64,000 nt of DNA from an uncultured Paracoccaceae bacterium (GTDB taxonomy: Bacteria; Pseudomonadota; Alphaproteobacteria; Rhodobacterales; Rhodobacteraceae), in contig CAJXSR010000019.1 in NCBI GenBank assembly GCA_913061275.1, positions 1 to 64,000 on the forward strand, in the 5' to 3' direction. This document shows, in pieces, positions 27,154 through 36,917 of this stretch. The notes under the pieces were generated by a model that did not search any database, was not told the origin of the DNA, and worked only from the letters and a program-made list of their open reading frames with translations. How positions within the stretch are numbered: the first letter of the stretch is position 1; every line of letters begins with the position of its first letter. The position numbers and the translations under genes are program-made.

Positions 27154-28491
27154 TTATACCCCTGTGTATATTTCGGTTAATCTTTCCAGTGCTAGTTCCG
27201 GTGTCATTTCTTCGCTAACGCCAGTTTTTCGCGATGTTAACTCTACCACACCGTTTTTCAACCCGCGTGGCCCCACGGTAATGCGCCAAGGAATGCCGAT
27301 CAAATCCATCGAGGCAAACTTAGCACCTGCGCGTTCTTTGCGGTCATCATAAATCGGGTCAAGACCCAGAGCGATTGCAGACTTATACAAAGCTTCACAT
27401 GCGGCATCGGCCTCATCATCACCTTGCTTCAAGTTCACGATGCCCACATCAAATGGTGTAACGCCTTCAGGCCAAATAATACCTTTGTCGTCATGGCTGG
27501 CTTCAATAATAGCCCCTAATAAACGTGACACGCCAATACCGTGTGAACCCATATGCACAGGTACAGGTTTGCCCGTTTCATCCATTACGGTGGCCCCTAA
27601 AGGTTCGGAATATGTCGTGCCAAAGTAAAAGATCTGGCCCACTTCAATGCCACGTGCAGTACGTTGGCGATCTGCAGGAACCTGCGCAAACACTGCGGCA
27701 TCATGGGTTTCGTCCGTGCGGGCATAAAGTGAGGTAAATTCTTCTAAAACGCCTTGGCATTGTGCTTTATCATCAAAATCTATTTCGCGTTCGCCCATGC
27801 TAATATCGGTGACTGCAGCGTCATAGAACACTTCACTTTCGCCAGTTTCCGCCAGCACAAGAAATTCATGCGTATAATCGCCACCAATCGGGCCACTGTC
27901 GGCACGCATCGGTATTGCTTGTAATCCCATGCGTTCATAGGTGCGCAGATAACTAACCAGATGACGGTTATAAGCGTGCAGCGCATCCTCTTTGGTCAGA
28001 TCAAAATTATAGCCGTCTTTCATGTAAAATTCGCGGCCCCGCATTACGCCAAAGCGCGGGCGGATTTCATCACGGAATTTCCATTGGATCTGGTAAAGTG
28101 TCAGCGGCAGATCTTTGTAACTGCCGACATGCGAGCGAAATATATCGGTAATCATTTCTTCGGCAGTCGGTGAAAATAACAAATCACGGCCATGTCTGTC
28201 TTTGATCCGCAACATTTCTTCGCCATAGCCGTCATAACGACCACTTTCGCGCCATAAATCAGCCGATTGCAGTGTTGGCATCAGCATTGCGATATGGCCT
28301 GCACGCGCTTGTTCTTCGTGTACGATGTTTTCAAGTTTGCGTAAAACTTTGAACCCCATAGGCAACCATGAATAAATGCCAGAGGCAGCTTGTTTTATCA
28401 TGCCCGCGCGCAACATCAGCCTGTGGCTGACGATTTGTGCATCACTTGGGTTTTCTTTCAGGGTCGGTAAAAAATATCGTGACATACGCAT
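27154..28491 (-). CDS. proS: Proline--tRNA ligase (short alphaproteobacterial type)
   Basis: A 445-residue class II synthetase that charges tRNA-Pro. Motif 1-type [17 protein letters not shown], motif 2 [24 protein letters not shown] and motif 3 [18 protein letters not shown] are present, with the C-terminal anticodon-binding domain from about residue 340. The editing insertion between motifs 2 and 3 found in longer bacterial ProRS is missing, which is normal for alphaproteobacteria. It is the first gene of the lol unit. Confidence 0.97.
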   Translation of the reverse strand: MRMSRYFLPTLKENPSDAQIVSHRLMLRAGMIKQAASGIYSWLPMGFKVLRKLENIVHEEQARAGHIAMLMPTLQSADLWRESGRYDGYGEEMLRIKDRHGRDLLFSPTAEEMITDIFRSHVGSYKDLPLTLYQIQWKFRDEIRPRFGVMRGREFYMKDGYNFDLTKEDALHAYNRHLVSYLRTYERMGLQAIPMRADSGPIGGDYTHEFLVLAETGESEVFYDAAVTDISMGEREIDFDDKAQCQGVLEEFTSLYARTDETHDAAVFAQVPADRQRTARGIEVGQIFYFGTTYSEPLGATVMDETGKPVPVHMGSHGIGVSRLLGAIIEASHDDKGIIWPEGVTPFDVGIVNLKQGDDEADAACEALYKSAIALGLDPIYDDRKERAGAKFASMDLIGIPWRITVGPRGLKNGVVELTSRKTGVSEEMTPELALERLTEIYTGV

Positions 28492-28575
28492 GTTTGCGCA
28501 ACTCCAATCTTGGCATGGCTTTTCTTTTATAAATCTCTAGGGGAATTACGCGCGAAGGGCAATTATGAAACGCAG

Positions 28576-30042
28576 CTATTCGACGCGCAACAGTGCCGCC
28601 TTGCCCATAATTTTAGCCAAAGAGCCTAACCTGCGTTCAACCATTTCCCCCATCAGACCTTCGCTTTGCTTATCTATCAGCAATTCAATTTTGCTGCCTA
28701 CGATTTTCAACCGCCCCATATGTGATACATCTGGCCCGCCAAGCATTGCCCCCAAACGCATAGCGCGCCCCAAAACCTCGGCTTGGGCTTTGTCTTCATC
28801 CGACAATAATACGTTCAGTTCTTCCAGCTTATCCACATTGGGTTTGTTGCGATAACGATGGATCAGTGCCACGGCTAAAAATATACGTTCCTGATGATCC
28901 AACCCAACAAGGTTGGCCCGTGTAGGATAGCCAAAGCTAATTTCTGCACGGTAATCAGGGTGCACTTTCCAAGTCACATCGTGCAGCAGACACGCAGCCC
29001 ATATCAACCGTTTTCGCTGTTCACTTACAGTGCCGAATAACGGCAAAACCCATGCGTAAAGTGTTGTACCAAACTCTGCAAACCGCGCATCAGATGCTTC
29101 AAAAAACTGGCATGCCGCAATCAAAGGGTCGCGGCGTTGAAAGCGCGGCGGCATGTTGTCATACAAAACACCTTCACGTATCCCGAATGAAGAAAACACA
29201 ATACGTTCGGGTTTTATTTTATCCAGCAATCCCAACATAACCTGTGCTACCAAGGGAAAATATTTAAGCCTGTCGGAAGAAACCGCACCAAACCCCATAA
29301 TCTCTTCATCTTGCGCGGTAACGATCCAGTTCAACAAATCGCGAAACGCATCAATCTTAAGCGTGTATTCATTAACCACACTTAGCGGGTAGTTTTTACG
29401 CGCAATATCCAAGCTGGCAAATGAACGGATTGTGCCCCCGATTAAGTATAAGGTTTCTTGTGGTTTAAATGATTTCGTCAAGCGGGTTAATTGATTTTTG
29501 ATCTCTTTATTAAGGGCCGTTTGATCTGCTTCAAACTGTTGTAAATGCAACGGCCCCAATTCAGATGTTTGGGCTATATCAACCGAACCCGCACCAATTT
29601 TTGCAAGCTCAACTGAGGATCCGCCCACATCACAAACCAACCCTGCGGCATCAGGCCTGCAAAAGAAAACGCCTTGCGCTGATAAGGTCGCTTCTTGCGC
29701 GCCGGTTACCACCTGAAGCCGCAAATTGGTTTCGAACAAAACCTCATCACAAAAATTCGCGCCATCTTTTGCGTCACGCACCGCTGCTGTCGCAACCGTA
29801 TGAATGGTTTTCACACCCATGCGTTCGGCAATACCTACAAAGCGCTGGATTGCACTTAATGCCCGCACACGACCCGCAGGGTTAAGGATGCCGCTTTCAG
29901 CCAAACCGCGCCCCAACCCGCAAACAACCTTTTCGTTGAAAAATTGCAAAGGGGCGCGTTTGGCGCCAAAATAAACCACCAACCGTACCGAGTTAGAACC
30001 AACATCGATAACGGCAATTTTGTCAGGCTCAGTCATGCCCAT
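28576..30042 (-). CDS. ppx: Exopolyphosphatase (Ppx/GppA family)
   Basis: A 488-residue enzyme of the actin-like ASKHA fold: phosphate-1 loop AVIDVGSNSVRLVVY at residues 9-23, phosphate-2 region LVCDVGGSSVELAKIG near residue 137, then an HD-like C-terminal region (WAACLLHDVTWKVHPDYR near residue 350). It removes terminal phosphates from polyphosphate or pppGpp. ATG at 30036 is an alternative start. It overlaps the ppk stop, so the synthesising and degrading enzymes are translationally linked. Confidence 0.93.
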   Translation of the reverse strand: MGMTEPDKIAVIDVGSNSVRLVVYFGAKRAPLQFFNEKVVCGLGRGLAESGILNPAGRVRALSAIQRFVGIAERMGVKTIHTVATAAVRDAKDGANFCDEVLFETNLRLQVVTGAQEATLSAQGVFFCRPDAAGLVCDVGGSSVELAKIGAGSVDIAQTSELGPLHLQQFEADQTALNKEIKNQLTRLTKSFKPQETLYLIGGTIRSFASLDIARKNYPLSVVNEYTLKIDAFRDLLNWIVTAQDEEIMGFGAVSSDRLKYFPLVAQVMLGLLDKIKPERIVFSSFGIREGVLYDNMPPRFQRRDPLIAACQFFEASDARFAEFGTTLYAWVLPLFGTVSEQRKRLIWAACLLHDVTWKVHPDYRAEISFGYPTRANLVGLDHQERIFLAVALIHRYRNKPNVDKLEELNVLLSDEDKAQAEVLGRAMRLGAMLGGPDVSHMGRLKIVGSKIELLIDKQSEGLMGEMVERRLGSLAKIMGKAALLRVE

Positions 30043-32197
30043 GCACTAATTCCGGTACATCTTTCGCCCCAACCGAGCCACGCCCAGATAAAGACGGGTG
30101 TTCCATAAAGAAGCGGTGGCAATCAAACCTGCGTTTCCGACCTTTGGTATGTTTTAAATATTTACCATCAGGTTGTAACACCCAAGAATTACGTTCATCT
30201 GCCAGATTGGCTTCCATTATCTGGCTCATTATTTGGGCGTGAACGGTTTTATTGGTAATCTCAGCCATGGTTTCTACGCGTTTGCACATATTTCTATACA
30301 TCCAGTCAGCCGAGCTCATGAAAACCCGCGCTTTATCTGATGGCAGTCCAAAGCCATTGCCAAAACAAATAATCCGCGCATGTTCCAAATAACGCCCGAC
30401 AATGGATTTTACGCGGATGTTTTCCGACAGTCCTTGCACGCCTGGGCGCAAAGCACAGATGCCACGCACCACCAGATCAATTTTAACGCCAGCTTGTGAC
30501 GCCACATAAAGCGCGTCAATTATTTCATCTTCAACCAAAGAGTTCATCTTAACCCAAATACGCCCTTCAGCGCCAAATTTAGCTTCGCGATCAATGCGTT
30601 TTAACAGTTTTGTCTTCAGGTTTCTGGGCGCAATAGCCAAGTTTTCCAACCCTCTAGGCTCAATCCCGCCAGAAATGTAATTAAAGAATTTCGTAGCGTC
30701 GCGCCCAATGGCTTTATTAGTCGTGAACAATGACATATCGGTGTAAACTTTAGCGTTCAAAGGATGGTAATTGCCCGTACCTATATGGTTGTACGCCACA
30801 AGATCATCGCCTTCCTGACGCAAAACAGTTGATGCTTTTGCGTGGGTTTTCAGGTTTGGCACGCCATAAATCACCTGAACGCCTGCCTGTTCCAATAGCC
30901 TTGCTTGGCGAATGTTGGCGGCTTCATCAAAACGCGCCTTCAATTCAATCATCGCCGTTACATCCTTGCCCGCACGTGCCGCTTCTATCAACGCCTCAAC
31001 GATGGGTGATTCAAAGGATGTTCGGTACAGTGTCTGTTTGATCGCCAATACATATGGGTCACGCACGGCTTGTCGCAAGAAATCTATAAAGATGTCAAAA
31101 GACTCGTATGGGTGGTGCAACAGCATGTCTTTTTGTTTGATTGCCGCAAAAATATCCCCGTGAAAATCACGCACCCGTTCGGGTTGTCTGGCATGATATT
31201 CTGCCCATAATAATTCTGCATGGCGTTTAAGAACCAGATCGGAATAGTCCGCTAAGTTCAAAACACCTTTGACTTTCACAACTTTTTCCGCTGCAACGCC
31301 ACAGCCATTTTGCACCATGTTGATTAGGCTTTTGGACATATCATCGGCCACGAACAACCGCATCACACCCCCACGGCTACGCTGTTGCAGGGCAGTTTCA
31401 AATTCACCGATCAAATCATCTGCATCTTCATGGATTTGGATATTACTGTCACGCAGCAACCGAAACGCACTGCGTTCCAAAATTTCACATTTTGGAAATA
31501 ACATTCCCAAAAACATATCCAGTAAATCCTGAATAAATATAACCCTAGTTGTACCATCTTCAAAAGGTTCAAGCGCGTAAACTGATTTGACGTGCAAAGG
31601 CACGGGCAGCAGCACATCCATCGGGTCGGTCTTTTTAGGCCGCAACAAGCGATATACCATGGTTAATGTGGCATTGGGGACGAACGGAAACGGATGATTT
31701 GCCCCTACCCGCATTGGCCGTAACAATGGTAAAACATTATCTAGGTATTTATTTTCCAGCCAGATGCATTCTTCGTCAGTTAAATCATCAGGCATAACCC
31801 TGTGAATTTTAGCCGTCGTCAGGCTTTCTTCTAGGTTATTCAAACAGTTTTGCTGTTGGTGCATCATCACATCAATCTCTTGATTTATGTCAACCAACTG
31901 TTGCTCGGCGGTAAGCCCATCAATGGTACGGTTAAAGTTTTCATCTGAAACCATGCGTTCCAGACCTGCAACGCGTACCACAAAAAATTCGTCTAAGTTT
32001 TTGGCGGAAATAGAAAGCATCCGCACACGTTCTAACAGGGGGATTTTCTGATCTTCAGCCACCTCTAAAACTCGCGTGTTAAACGCCAGCCAAGATAATT
32101 CACGGTTAAAAAACCGACTTGGCCCCGCAATATCCTCTATTTGAAAATCACACTCAGGCACCGCATCAGGGTTGTTTAAAAAATCTGCATTTACCAT
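30029..32197 (-). CDS. ppk: Polyphosphate kinase 1
   Basis: A 722-residue enzyme making polyphosphate from ATP. N-terminal domain with FFNRELSWLAFNTRVLEVAED, head domain, then two phospholipase-D-like C-terminal domains. The autophosphorylated histidine lies in GVPNLKTHAKASTVLR (near residue 430), and the second conserved histidine lies in LEHARIICFGNG (near residue 590). Start 32197 was chosen because AAGGGG lies 7 bp upstream; a longer start at 32212 would place that site inside the gene. Order perM-hdaA-ppk-ppx on one strand with short gaps suggests one transcript. Confidence 0.97.
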   Translation of the reverse strand: MVNADFLNNPDAVPECDFQIEDIAGPSRFFNRELSWLAFNTRVLEVAEDQKIPLLERVRMLSISAKNLDEFFVVRVAGLERMVSDENFNRTIDGLTAEQQLVDINQEIDVMMHQQQNCLNNLEESLTTAKIHRVMPDDLTDEECIWLENKYLDNVLPLLRPMRVGANHPFPFVPNATLTMVYRLLRPKKTDPMDVLLPVPLHVKSVYALEPFEDGTTRVIFIQDLLDMFLGMLFPKCEILERSAFRLLRDSNIQIHEDADDLIGEFETALQQRSRGGVMRLFVADDMSKSLINMVQNGCGVAAEKVVKVKGVLNLADYSDLVLKRHAELLWAEYHARQPERVRDFHGDIFAAIKQKDMLLHHPYESFDIFIDFLRQAVRDPYVLAIKQTLYRTSFESPIVEALIEAARAGKDVTAMIELKARFDEAANIRQARLLEQAGVQVIYGVPNLKTHAKASTVLRQEGDDLVAYNHIGTGNYHPLNAKVYTDMSLFTTNKAIGRDATKFFNYISGGIEPRGLENLAIAPRNLKTKLLKRIDREAKFGAEGRIWVKMNSLVEDEIIDALYVASQAGVKIDLVVRGICALRPGVQGLSENIRVKSIVGRYLEHARIICFGNGFGLPSDKARVFMSSADWMYRNMCKRVETMAEITNKTVHAQIMSQIMEANLADERNSWVLQPDGKYLKHTKGRKRRFDCHRFFMEHPSLSGRGSVGAKDVPELVHGHD

Positions 32198-32221
32198 TGT
32201 TTTCCCCTTCATATCGCAAGA

Positions 32222-32902
32222 TTAACCTTCATTCTGCATCTCATCCAAAACGCGCCCCGTAAGCCTTTTGGTAATCGGTTTTTGCCCCGCAAGAGAAGCA
32301 CGATCCAAAGCTTGCACCAAATCACCTGCAAAAGCAAAAGAACGATCCATGCGTTTAACGATATAGTCAATCAAACTAGGCTCTACCCTTAATTGGCGAT
32401 CCAGAAACAACTTCACCATCAATACCGATAACAACCTATCATCAGGCACTGCCAAATGGGCCACTTGCGCCTGTTCAATGCGGCTGACCAAATCCGCTAA
32501 ACCCAGGCCCCAATCGGAAACAAACCCACACCCTGTCATCAATAAGGGATGGCCAGATTGCTGCATCAGATTGTGAAGGTGAAACAACGCCTGCTGCCCA
32601 TCCATATCTTGGGCGATCTTGTGAACATCCTCAACAACAACGGGTTGAACAGCCAAGGTTTCCAGGCGTTCATAGGCCAAAATATTGGCTGAAACTGCGG
32701 TAGCCCCAACAGTTTCGGCCCAGATATTGGCCAGATGCGATTTACCAGACCCCTTAGGGCCGCATAAAACCATTTTTGCCAATGCCCAACTTGGCCAATC
32801 TTCCAAAAGGCGCACGGCCACATCATTTGATGGAGACACAAAAAAATCAGCCCGCCCAAAAGCAGTTTTCATTGGAAGATCAAAGATCAGTTGTTCAGGC
32901 AT
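32222..32902 (-). CDS. hdaA: DnaA-like ATPase HdaA (regulatory inactivation of DnaA)
   Basis: A 226-residue AAA+ protein homologous to the ATPase domain of DnaA without the DNA-binding domain, as in Hda/HdaA. It starts with the clamp-binding-type QLIFDLP, then Walker A GPKGSGKSHL near residue 48, a Walker-B-like VVVEDVHK, and a C-terminal lid with FLDRQLRVEPSLIDYIVKRMDRS. HdaA with the beta clamp stimulates ATP hydrolysis by DnaA and limits re-initiation. It lies between perM (5 bp) and ppk, its usual place in alphaproteobacteria. Confidence 0.9.
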   Translation of the reverse strand: MPEQLIFDLPMKTAFGRADFFVSPSNDVAVRLLEDWPSWALAKMVLCGPKGSGKSHLANIWAETVGATAVSANILAYERLETLAVQPVVVEDVHKIAQDMDGQQALFHLHNLMQQSGHPLLMTGCGFVSDWGLGLADLVSRIEQAQVAHLAVPDDRLLSVLMVKLFLDRQLRVEPSLIDYIVKRMDRSFAFAGDLVQALDRASLAGQKPITKRLTGRVLDEMQNEG

Positions 32903-32907
32903 ATTCG

Positions 32908-33981
32908 TTATTTATCAGCGGTTTTTTTGGCAAGTGTACCTTTGTACAATTTGCCTTGTAAATATTGCTGTATTCCAAAGCGAAAGAACACGCCCAAACT
33001 AGCCGCAACCGGCACCGCTACCAACATTCCGGTAATCCCCATCAAGCTGCCAAATGCAGACAATGCAAACATCAGCCAAACAGGGTGCAGGCCAACTGAA
33101 CCCCCAACCAGTTTGGGCGTTAAAACATTACCTTCAACAACCTGTCCGATCGCAAATAGCACTGCAACAGCAACAATCCATTCCGGCGTGTCCCAAAACT
33201 GAAACAATGCCAGCCCAATGGATAAAACACCGCCTATGACTGAACCAACATAAGGGATAAACGTCAGCAATCCCGCTATCAGCCCAACGATCAGGCCAAA
33301 TTGCAAACCTACAAGCATTAGACCTATCGCATAAAAAGTACCCAGAATGGCGCATACGGTAAGCTGCCCGCGTACAAAGCCCGCCAAAACCGTATCAACC
33401 TGTTTGGCAAGCCCGCGCAACGTATCTAGGTGGTCACGCGGCAACCAGCCATCGATTGCTGCAATCATTCTATCCCAATCCAGCAGCATATAAAATGCTA
33501 CTACAGGGGCCACGACAATAAAGATTACCGCATCCAGAATGGAAAAGGCAGAGGCTAAAACAGCATTGGCCAGCGCACCGCTTTGGCCCTGAACCGTATC
33601 ACCAACAGATTGCAAAGCCCGCCTGATTGATGAGCCTTCTTCCATAATACTGGGAAAGCGTTCGCTTAAGATACCCTGTATCTGTGTGTAATATGACGGG
33701 GCAGATTTTACTAAGGCGACAAGTTGTTCAATTAGCAATGGCGCCAACAGAACCATCAAAAGAATACCTATAATCAACCCACAAAATGTAATTGTAATTG
33801 TTGCGGCAATGCGGCTGAACCCAAAGATTTCCAACTTATCCGCAACAGGGTCTAGGAAGTATGCAATCGCCATGCCTGTGACAAACGGCAAAATCACATT
33901 TCCCAGTGCCCATAAAGCAAAGATCAAAACGACCAGCCCAATGCCCCAATAACTGGCTTGTTGTCTTACTGTAAGTGCCAT
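32908..33981 (-). CDS. AI-2E/PerM-family transporter
   Basis: A 357-residue membrane protein with about eight hydrophobic segments. It has the PerM start ASYWGIGLVVLIFALWALGNVILPF, the GMAIAYFLDPVADKLE motif, the extracytoplasmic helical region (about residues 95-130), and the C-terminal FIPYVGSVIGGVLSIGLALF and EGNVLTPKLVGGSVGLHPVWL motifs. Members include the AI-2 exporter TqsA and Na+/H+ antiporter-like proteins; the substrate here is unknown. ATG 33981 was chosen because the longer frame (to 34047) starts with a non-membrane tail unlike the family. Confidence 0.9.
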   Translation of the reverse strand: MALTVRQQASYWGIGLVVLIFALWALGNVILPFVTGMAIAYFLDPVADKLEIFGFSRIAATITITFCGLIIGILLMVLLAPLLIEQLVALVKSAPSYYTQIQGILSERFPSIMEEGSSIRRALQSVGDTVQGQSGALANAVLASAFSILDAVIFIVVAPVVAFYMLLDWDRMIAAIDGWLPRDHLDTLRGLAKQVDTVLAGFVRGQLTVCAILGTFYAIGLMLVGLQFGLIVGLIAGLLTFIPYVGSVIGGVLSIGLALFQFWDTPEWIVAVAVLFAIGQVVEGNVLTPKLVGGSVGLHPVWLMFALSAFGSLMGITGMLVAVPVAASLGVFFRFGIQQYLQGKLYKGTLAKKTADK

Positions 33982-34099
33982 AATCAGCCTTTGTTGCTTT
34001 TCCCCTTTGTCCAACAGGCAGCACTGGATTGCAAGCCTTGGATGCACTTGAACAATTTGACGTAACCATTCATTACTGCCTCAATTAAGGAGATTAATC

Positions 34100-34450
34100 A
34101 TGGCAAAAACCCGTATGTTGCATGAATTCGGATTGGGCAGTTCACTGCATCGCACAGATTACACAGGGGCTGCCTTACGTGCATTAAAAGACGCGCTTTG
34201 GCACAATTCGGTTAGCATAGCACCCGCCTTTGGCTTTGCAAAAGAAGCGATGATCGTTGATGTGGAAATTGCAGTGCAAAAACCAGATCAGGTTGATTGC
34301 GCGGCTTTGTCAGATGTTTTTCCATATGGCCAAATCACGGTTCATGCAGTTGCAGGTGGATTAGACATTCCCAAACCTGACGGCACAGGTATTACCATCA
34401 TCGCACACGCAGCCATTGCCGTGTCGTTTGATATGGAGGCGGTGAAATGA
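34100..34450 (+). CDS. Lin0512-family protein A
   Basis: A 116-residue protein with the Lin0512/TIGR02058 pattern: an N-terminal EFGLGSSLHRTDYTGAALRALKDALWHNSV, a central VDVEIAVQKPDQVD and a closing GTGITIIAHAAIAVSFDM. The next gene is a diverged paralogue starting in a 4-bp overlap, so the pair probably forms a heteromer of this small alpha/beta fold. AAGGAG precedes the ATG by 9 bp. Biochemical role unknown. Confidence 0.82.
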   Translation: MAKTRMLHEFGLGSSLHRTDYTGAALRALKDALWHNSVSIAPAFGFAKEAMIVDVEIAVQKPDQVDCAALSDVFPYGQITVHAVAGGLDIPKPDGTGITIIAHAAIAVSFDMEAVK

Positions 34451-34818
34451 GCATGGAACGTATTATTCTGGAAATGGGCGCAGGTAATGATCTGTACGGC
34501 CAAGATTACACCAAAGCGGCGCGGCGTGCTGTGCAAGACGCCCTACATCACAGCTCACTCGTTTTCTTTCGGTCATTGGATATTGCAGCGGCCGATATGG
34601 TGGTGAAAGTCACCATTGGGGTGCAAGAACCAGATAAGGTTGATGCAACCGCCGTGCAGGCCGATCTGCCACGTGGCAAAGCCGAAGTTCAGGTGGTTTT
34701 TGGCGGGCAAAATCTGGTGGATACAGAGAATGACACAACATCCGTCATCGCCACCGCCGCGATAGAGGCTTATGTGGATATTGACCAAGGTAAATGGAAG
34801 CTAAGCGAACCTGTTTAA
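34447..34818 (+). CDS. Lin0512-family protein B
   Basis: A 123-residue paralogue of the preceding gene. Shared landmarks are an EMGAGNDLYGQDYTKAARRAVQDAL N-terminus (compare G-L-G-S-S-L-H-R-T-D-Y-T in the partner), VKVTIGVQEPDKVD, and TTSVIATAAIEAYVDID. It is slightly longer at the C-terminus. A good intrinsic terminator follows at 34825-34862, so the two genes form a closed bicistron. Function unknown. Confidence 0.82.
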   Translation: MSMERIILEMGAGNDLYGQDYTKAARRAVQDALHHSSLVFFRSLDIAAADMVVKVTIGVQEPDKVDATAVQADLPRGKAEVQVVFGGQNLVDTENDTTSVIATAAIEAYVDIDQGKWKLSEPV

Positions 34819-34824
34819 CCACGC

Positions 34825-34862
34825 AAAACCCCCCGTCACCATCATTCGGCTGGCGGGGTTTT
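34825..34862 (+). terminator. Intrinsic terminator of the Lin0512 pair
   Basis: AAAACCCC (34825-34832) pairs with GGGGTTTT (34855-34862), 6 bp after the stop codon. The A/T ends supply the U-run on the plus strand and also a U-run on the minus strand, so it could work in both directions. Confidence 0.7.
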
Positions 34863-35228
34863 ACGGTATCTTCATAGTATCTATAATAAAGTAGGTGGCG
34901 CCACCTATGTGCTTCGACTTTGCTGAAACACCACTTGTGCGGTTATATTGCCTGAACAAGGGTTGATGGCCCTTGCGCCTAATCTAACGTTGTTTCGGTA
35001 GTTTTCTCATTTGACGCTGTTACCCGCCTTTTGAGAACCCGTTAACCACTTTTGTCGACGGGTTGGTTATAACGTGAGAAGGGTTAGAGAGTTGTTAGGG
35101 GTGCGTTCGGTAGGGTGGGCTTCAGCCCACCGTTCGTCAAAAAGCCTGAGCAAATGTAAAATGGAAGCTTTGTCACGCGTGGGCTGAAGCCAACCCTACG
35201 GCTTGCTACACTTGCTAGACGAGATTAT
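34863..35228. other. 366-bp noncoding stretch with several dyads and a MITE/REP-like element
   Basis: No credible gene. It holds a perfect 16-bp palindrome TAGGTGGCGCCACCTA (34892-34907), a hairpin CAAGG-N-CCTTG with GGGCC-type core (34957-34975), a wider inverted repeat AACCCGT/ACGGGTT (35036-35042 and 35058-35064), and the inverted-repeat element at 35110-35199 described separately. The density of dyads suggests a decayed mobile region rather than one RNA gene. Confidence 0.5.
35110..35199. repeat. MITE/REP-like inverted-repeat pair (GTAGGGTGGGCTTCAGCCCAC type)
   Basis: GTAGGGTGGGCTTCAGCCCA (from 35110) and its near reverse complement TGGGCTGAAGCCAACCCTAC (to 35199) bracket 90 bp. Each arm contains its own short palindrome, GGGCTTCAGCCC or its complement. 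GTAGGGTGGGC-type ends recur as small repeated elements in many bacterial genomes. No transposase lies inside. It sits just downstream of a broken gene. Confidence 0.65.
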
Positions 35229-36023
35229 TTAAATATCTGCAAGCGCATTTAATTCAACATAAATGTCATCTATCACTGGTGGGATTACCTTTTCTCCATC
35301 GTTCAGTACGAACGCAAAACGATACTCGCGTTCATTTTTGTATGTAGTTGGCTTCATAAACGGTATATCGTTAATTGTTCTGACCAGATCATTAAATGTA
35401 ATCATATTCTCATTTGTAACATTCAAGACTCGATCATTATATAAGACTTTTTGATTCCTAATATGCAGTTTAAGATTTTTAAGCGACTCAACGCTAAGCT
35501 TTTTGATATGTTCCTGCTCGAATGCCTCCATAGGCGCTTGGGAAATAATTAATTTCCCAATACGTATAGCAAATTGCTCGGCTTTTTCGATTGGAAAATT
35601 CCAATAGTCTGTATAACTATCAAACGGGTTATTATTAGCATCATTCATTGCTGACATACAAAAAATCAAACAATTTGGAACAGATCTTTTTATTGTTAAG
35701 CTGCCGCTTCTTATTATAACAGAATCTTGAGTAACGTTGCCCATCTCAAGGCCGTCAGTTTTACATTCAAACTATCCAGGGAAACGAGGTGTGTCGTCAG
35801 GTTCATCATTACTTAATCTTAACACTCCACTCAATAGGGGGTTCGACATTCGTCTATCCAGCTCGATCTCATCGTGAAAGTTGATCACCATTTGAAAGTT
35901 ACCCTCTTCACCATCTTGTAGTTCGGAGTTTTCAATATGCCTGTACTTATATAACGTACCTATTTGAAGTTGCGATCCAGTTCGAATATTATGTTCAGGC
36001 TTAAAAAATTTTATTAAATGCAT
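35229..36023 (-). pseudogene. AT-rich accessory gene interrupted by an in-frame amber codon (DUF2971-like?)
   Basis: Two frames, 36023-35772 (83 codons, starting MHLIKFFKPEHNIRTGSQLQ) and 35744-35229 (171 codons), are in the same reading frame, separated by one TAG (35774-35772) and nine sense codons (FECKTDGLE) before the next ATG. Read through, they give one 264-residue protein with no frame change. The N-terminal FFKPE...IGTLYKYR and the C-terminal KPTTYKNEREYRFAFVL resemble DUF2971-type proteins, but only loosely. Simplest reading: a nonsense mutation (for example TGG to TAG) in an acquired gene. AT-rich composition and the flanking MITE-like element support an accessory origin. A sequencing error is possible. 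Confidence 0.6.
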
Positions 36024-36152
36024 CTTTATACCAGCTTGTTAAAATAATATTCTTCAACACTCTTGCAACTATCAATAAATCACAAGTAAAAATCTAAACA
36101 TGTGGTCAATATTCATTTTTCCGACCGAGTTCACACACCCACAATTACCCCC

Positions 36153-36917
36153 CTAAACAAACTGCTCGCGAATAAGCCGTTCTTCCAATCCGTGTCCCGG
36201 GTCAAACAGAATGCGGTGAGCGACATTCGGTTCGTTGAAAATTTCAACTGACAGCACGTCGACGGCTTCTTTGCCGTCGGCCACTGCATTCACAGGGCGT
36301 TTTTCGGGTTCTAGTACGTCAAAACGCACGCGCGCTGACATTGGTAACAACGCACCGCGCCAGCGGCGGGGGCGAAAGGCTGCCATTGCCGTTAAGGCCA
36401 AAATTTCTGCGCCAATCGGCAAGATAGGCCCGTGGGCGGAATAGTTATAGGCGGTTGATCCCGCAGGGGTGCTGACCAAGGCCCCATCGCAAGCCAATTC
36501 AGGCAAGCGTTCACGCCCGTCCACAGATATGCGCAATTTGGCAGCTTGCGGGCCATGGCGCAGCAATGACACCTCATTAATTGCCAAGGCTTCGATTTGT
36601 GAACCATCTGCACATTGGGCTATCATCTTAAGCGGGTGTATCACGGCCTCTTCGGCCTCTGCTAATCGTTCCAGCAGATCATCTTCGGCGTATTCATTCA
36701 TCAAAAACCCGACAGAGCCACGGTTCATACCATAAACGGGCGTCGGCAGATGTTGGGTTTCATGCAAAGTGTGCAGCATTAAACCATCCCCACCCAATGC
36801 CACGATAATATCAGCATCCTTTAAAGCGACGTTTCCATAGCGTGCAGACAGAGCATCCAATGACGCCTTGGCTTTGGCAGAACGGTTCGCCACAAAACAT
36901 AATTTTTGAACACCCAT
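36153..36917 (-). CDS. nadK: NAD kinase
   Basis: A 254-residue enzyme that phosphorylates NAD to NADP. The GGDG motif is at residues 42-45 ([15 protein letters not shown]), followed by [14 protein letters not shown]. The second motif region is [26 protein letters not shown] with the conserved N-E-V-S ([10 protein letters not shown]) before it. Length is typical for alphaproteobacteria. It is a single gene divergent from glyA across a 217-bp gap. Confidence 0.96.
   Translation of the reverse strand: MGVQKLCFVANRSAKAKASLDALSARYGNVALKDADIIVALGGDGLMLHTLHETQHLPTPVYGMNRGSVGFLMNEYAEDDLLERLAEAEEAVIHPLKMIAQCADGSQIEALAINEVSLLRHGPQAAKLRISVDGRERLPELACDGALVSTPAGSTAYNYSAHGPILPIGAEILALTAMAAFRPRRWRGALLPMSARVRFDVLEPEKRPVNAVADGKEAVDVLSVEIFNEPNVAHRILFDPGHGLEERLIREQFV

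Noticed and set aside
35772-35774. In-frame amber codon read as pyrrolysine
   Set aside because: No pyrrolysine tRNA or synthetase gene is seen, the gene is not a methylamine methyltransferase, and the MttB-family gene in the same window has no internal amber. A nonsense mutation is simpler.
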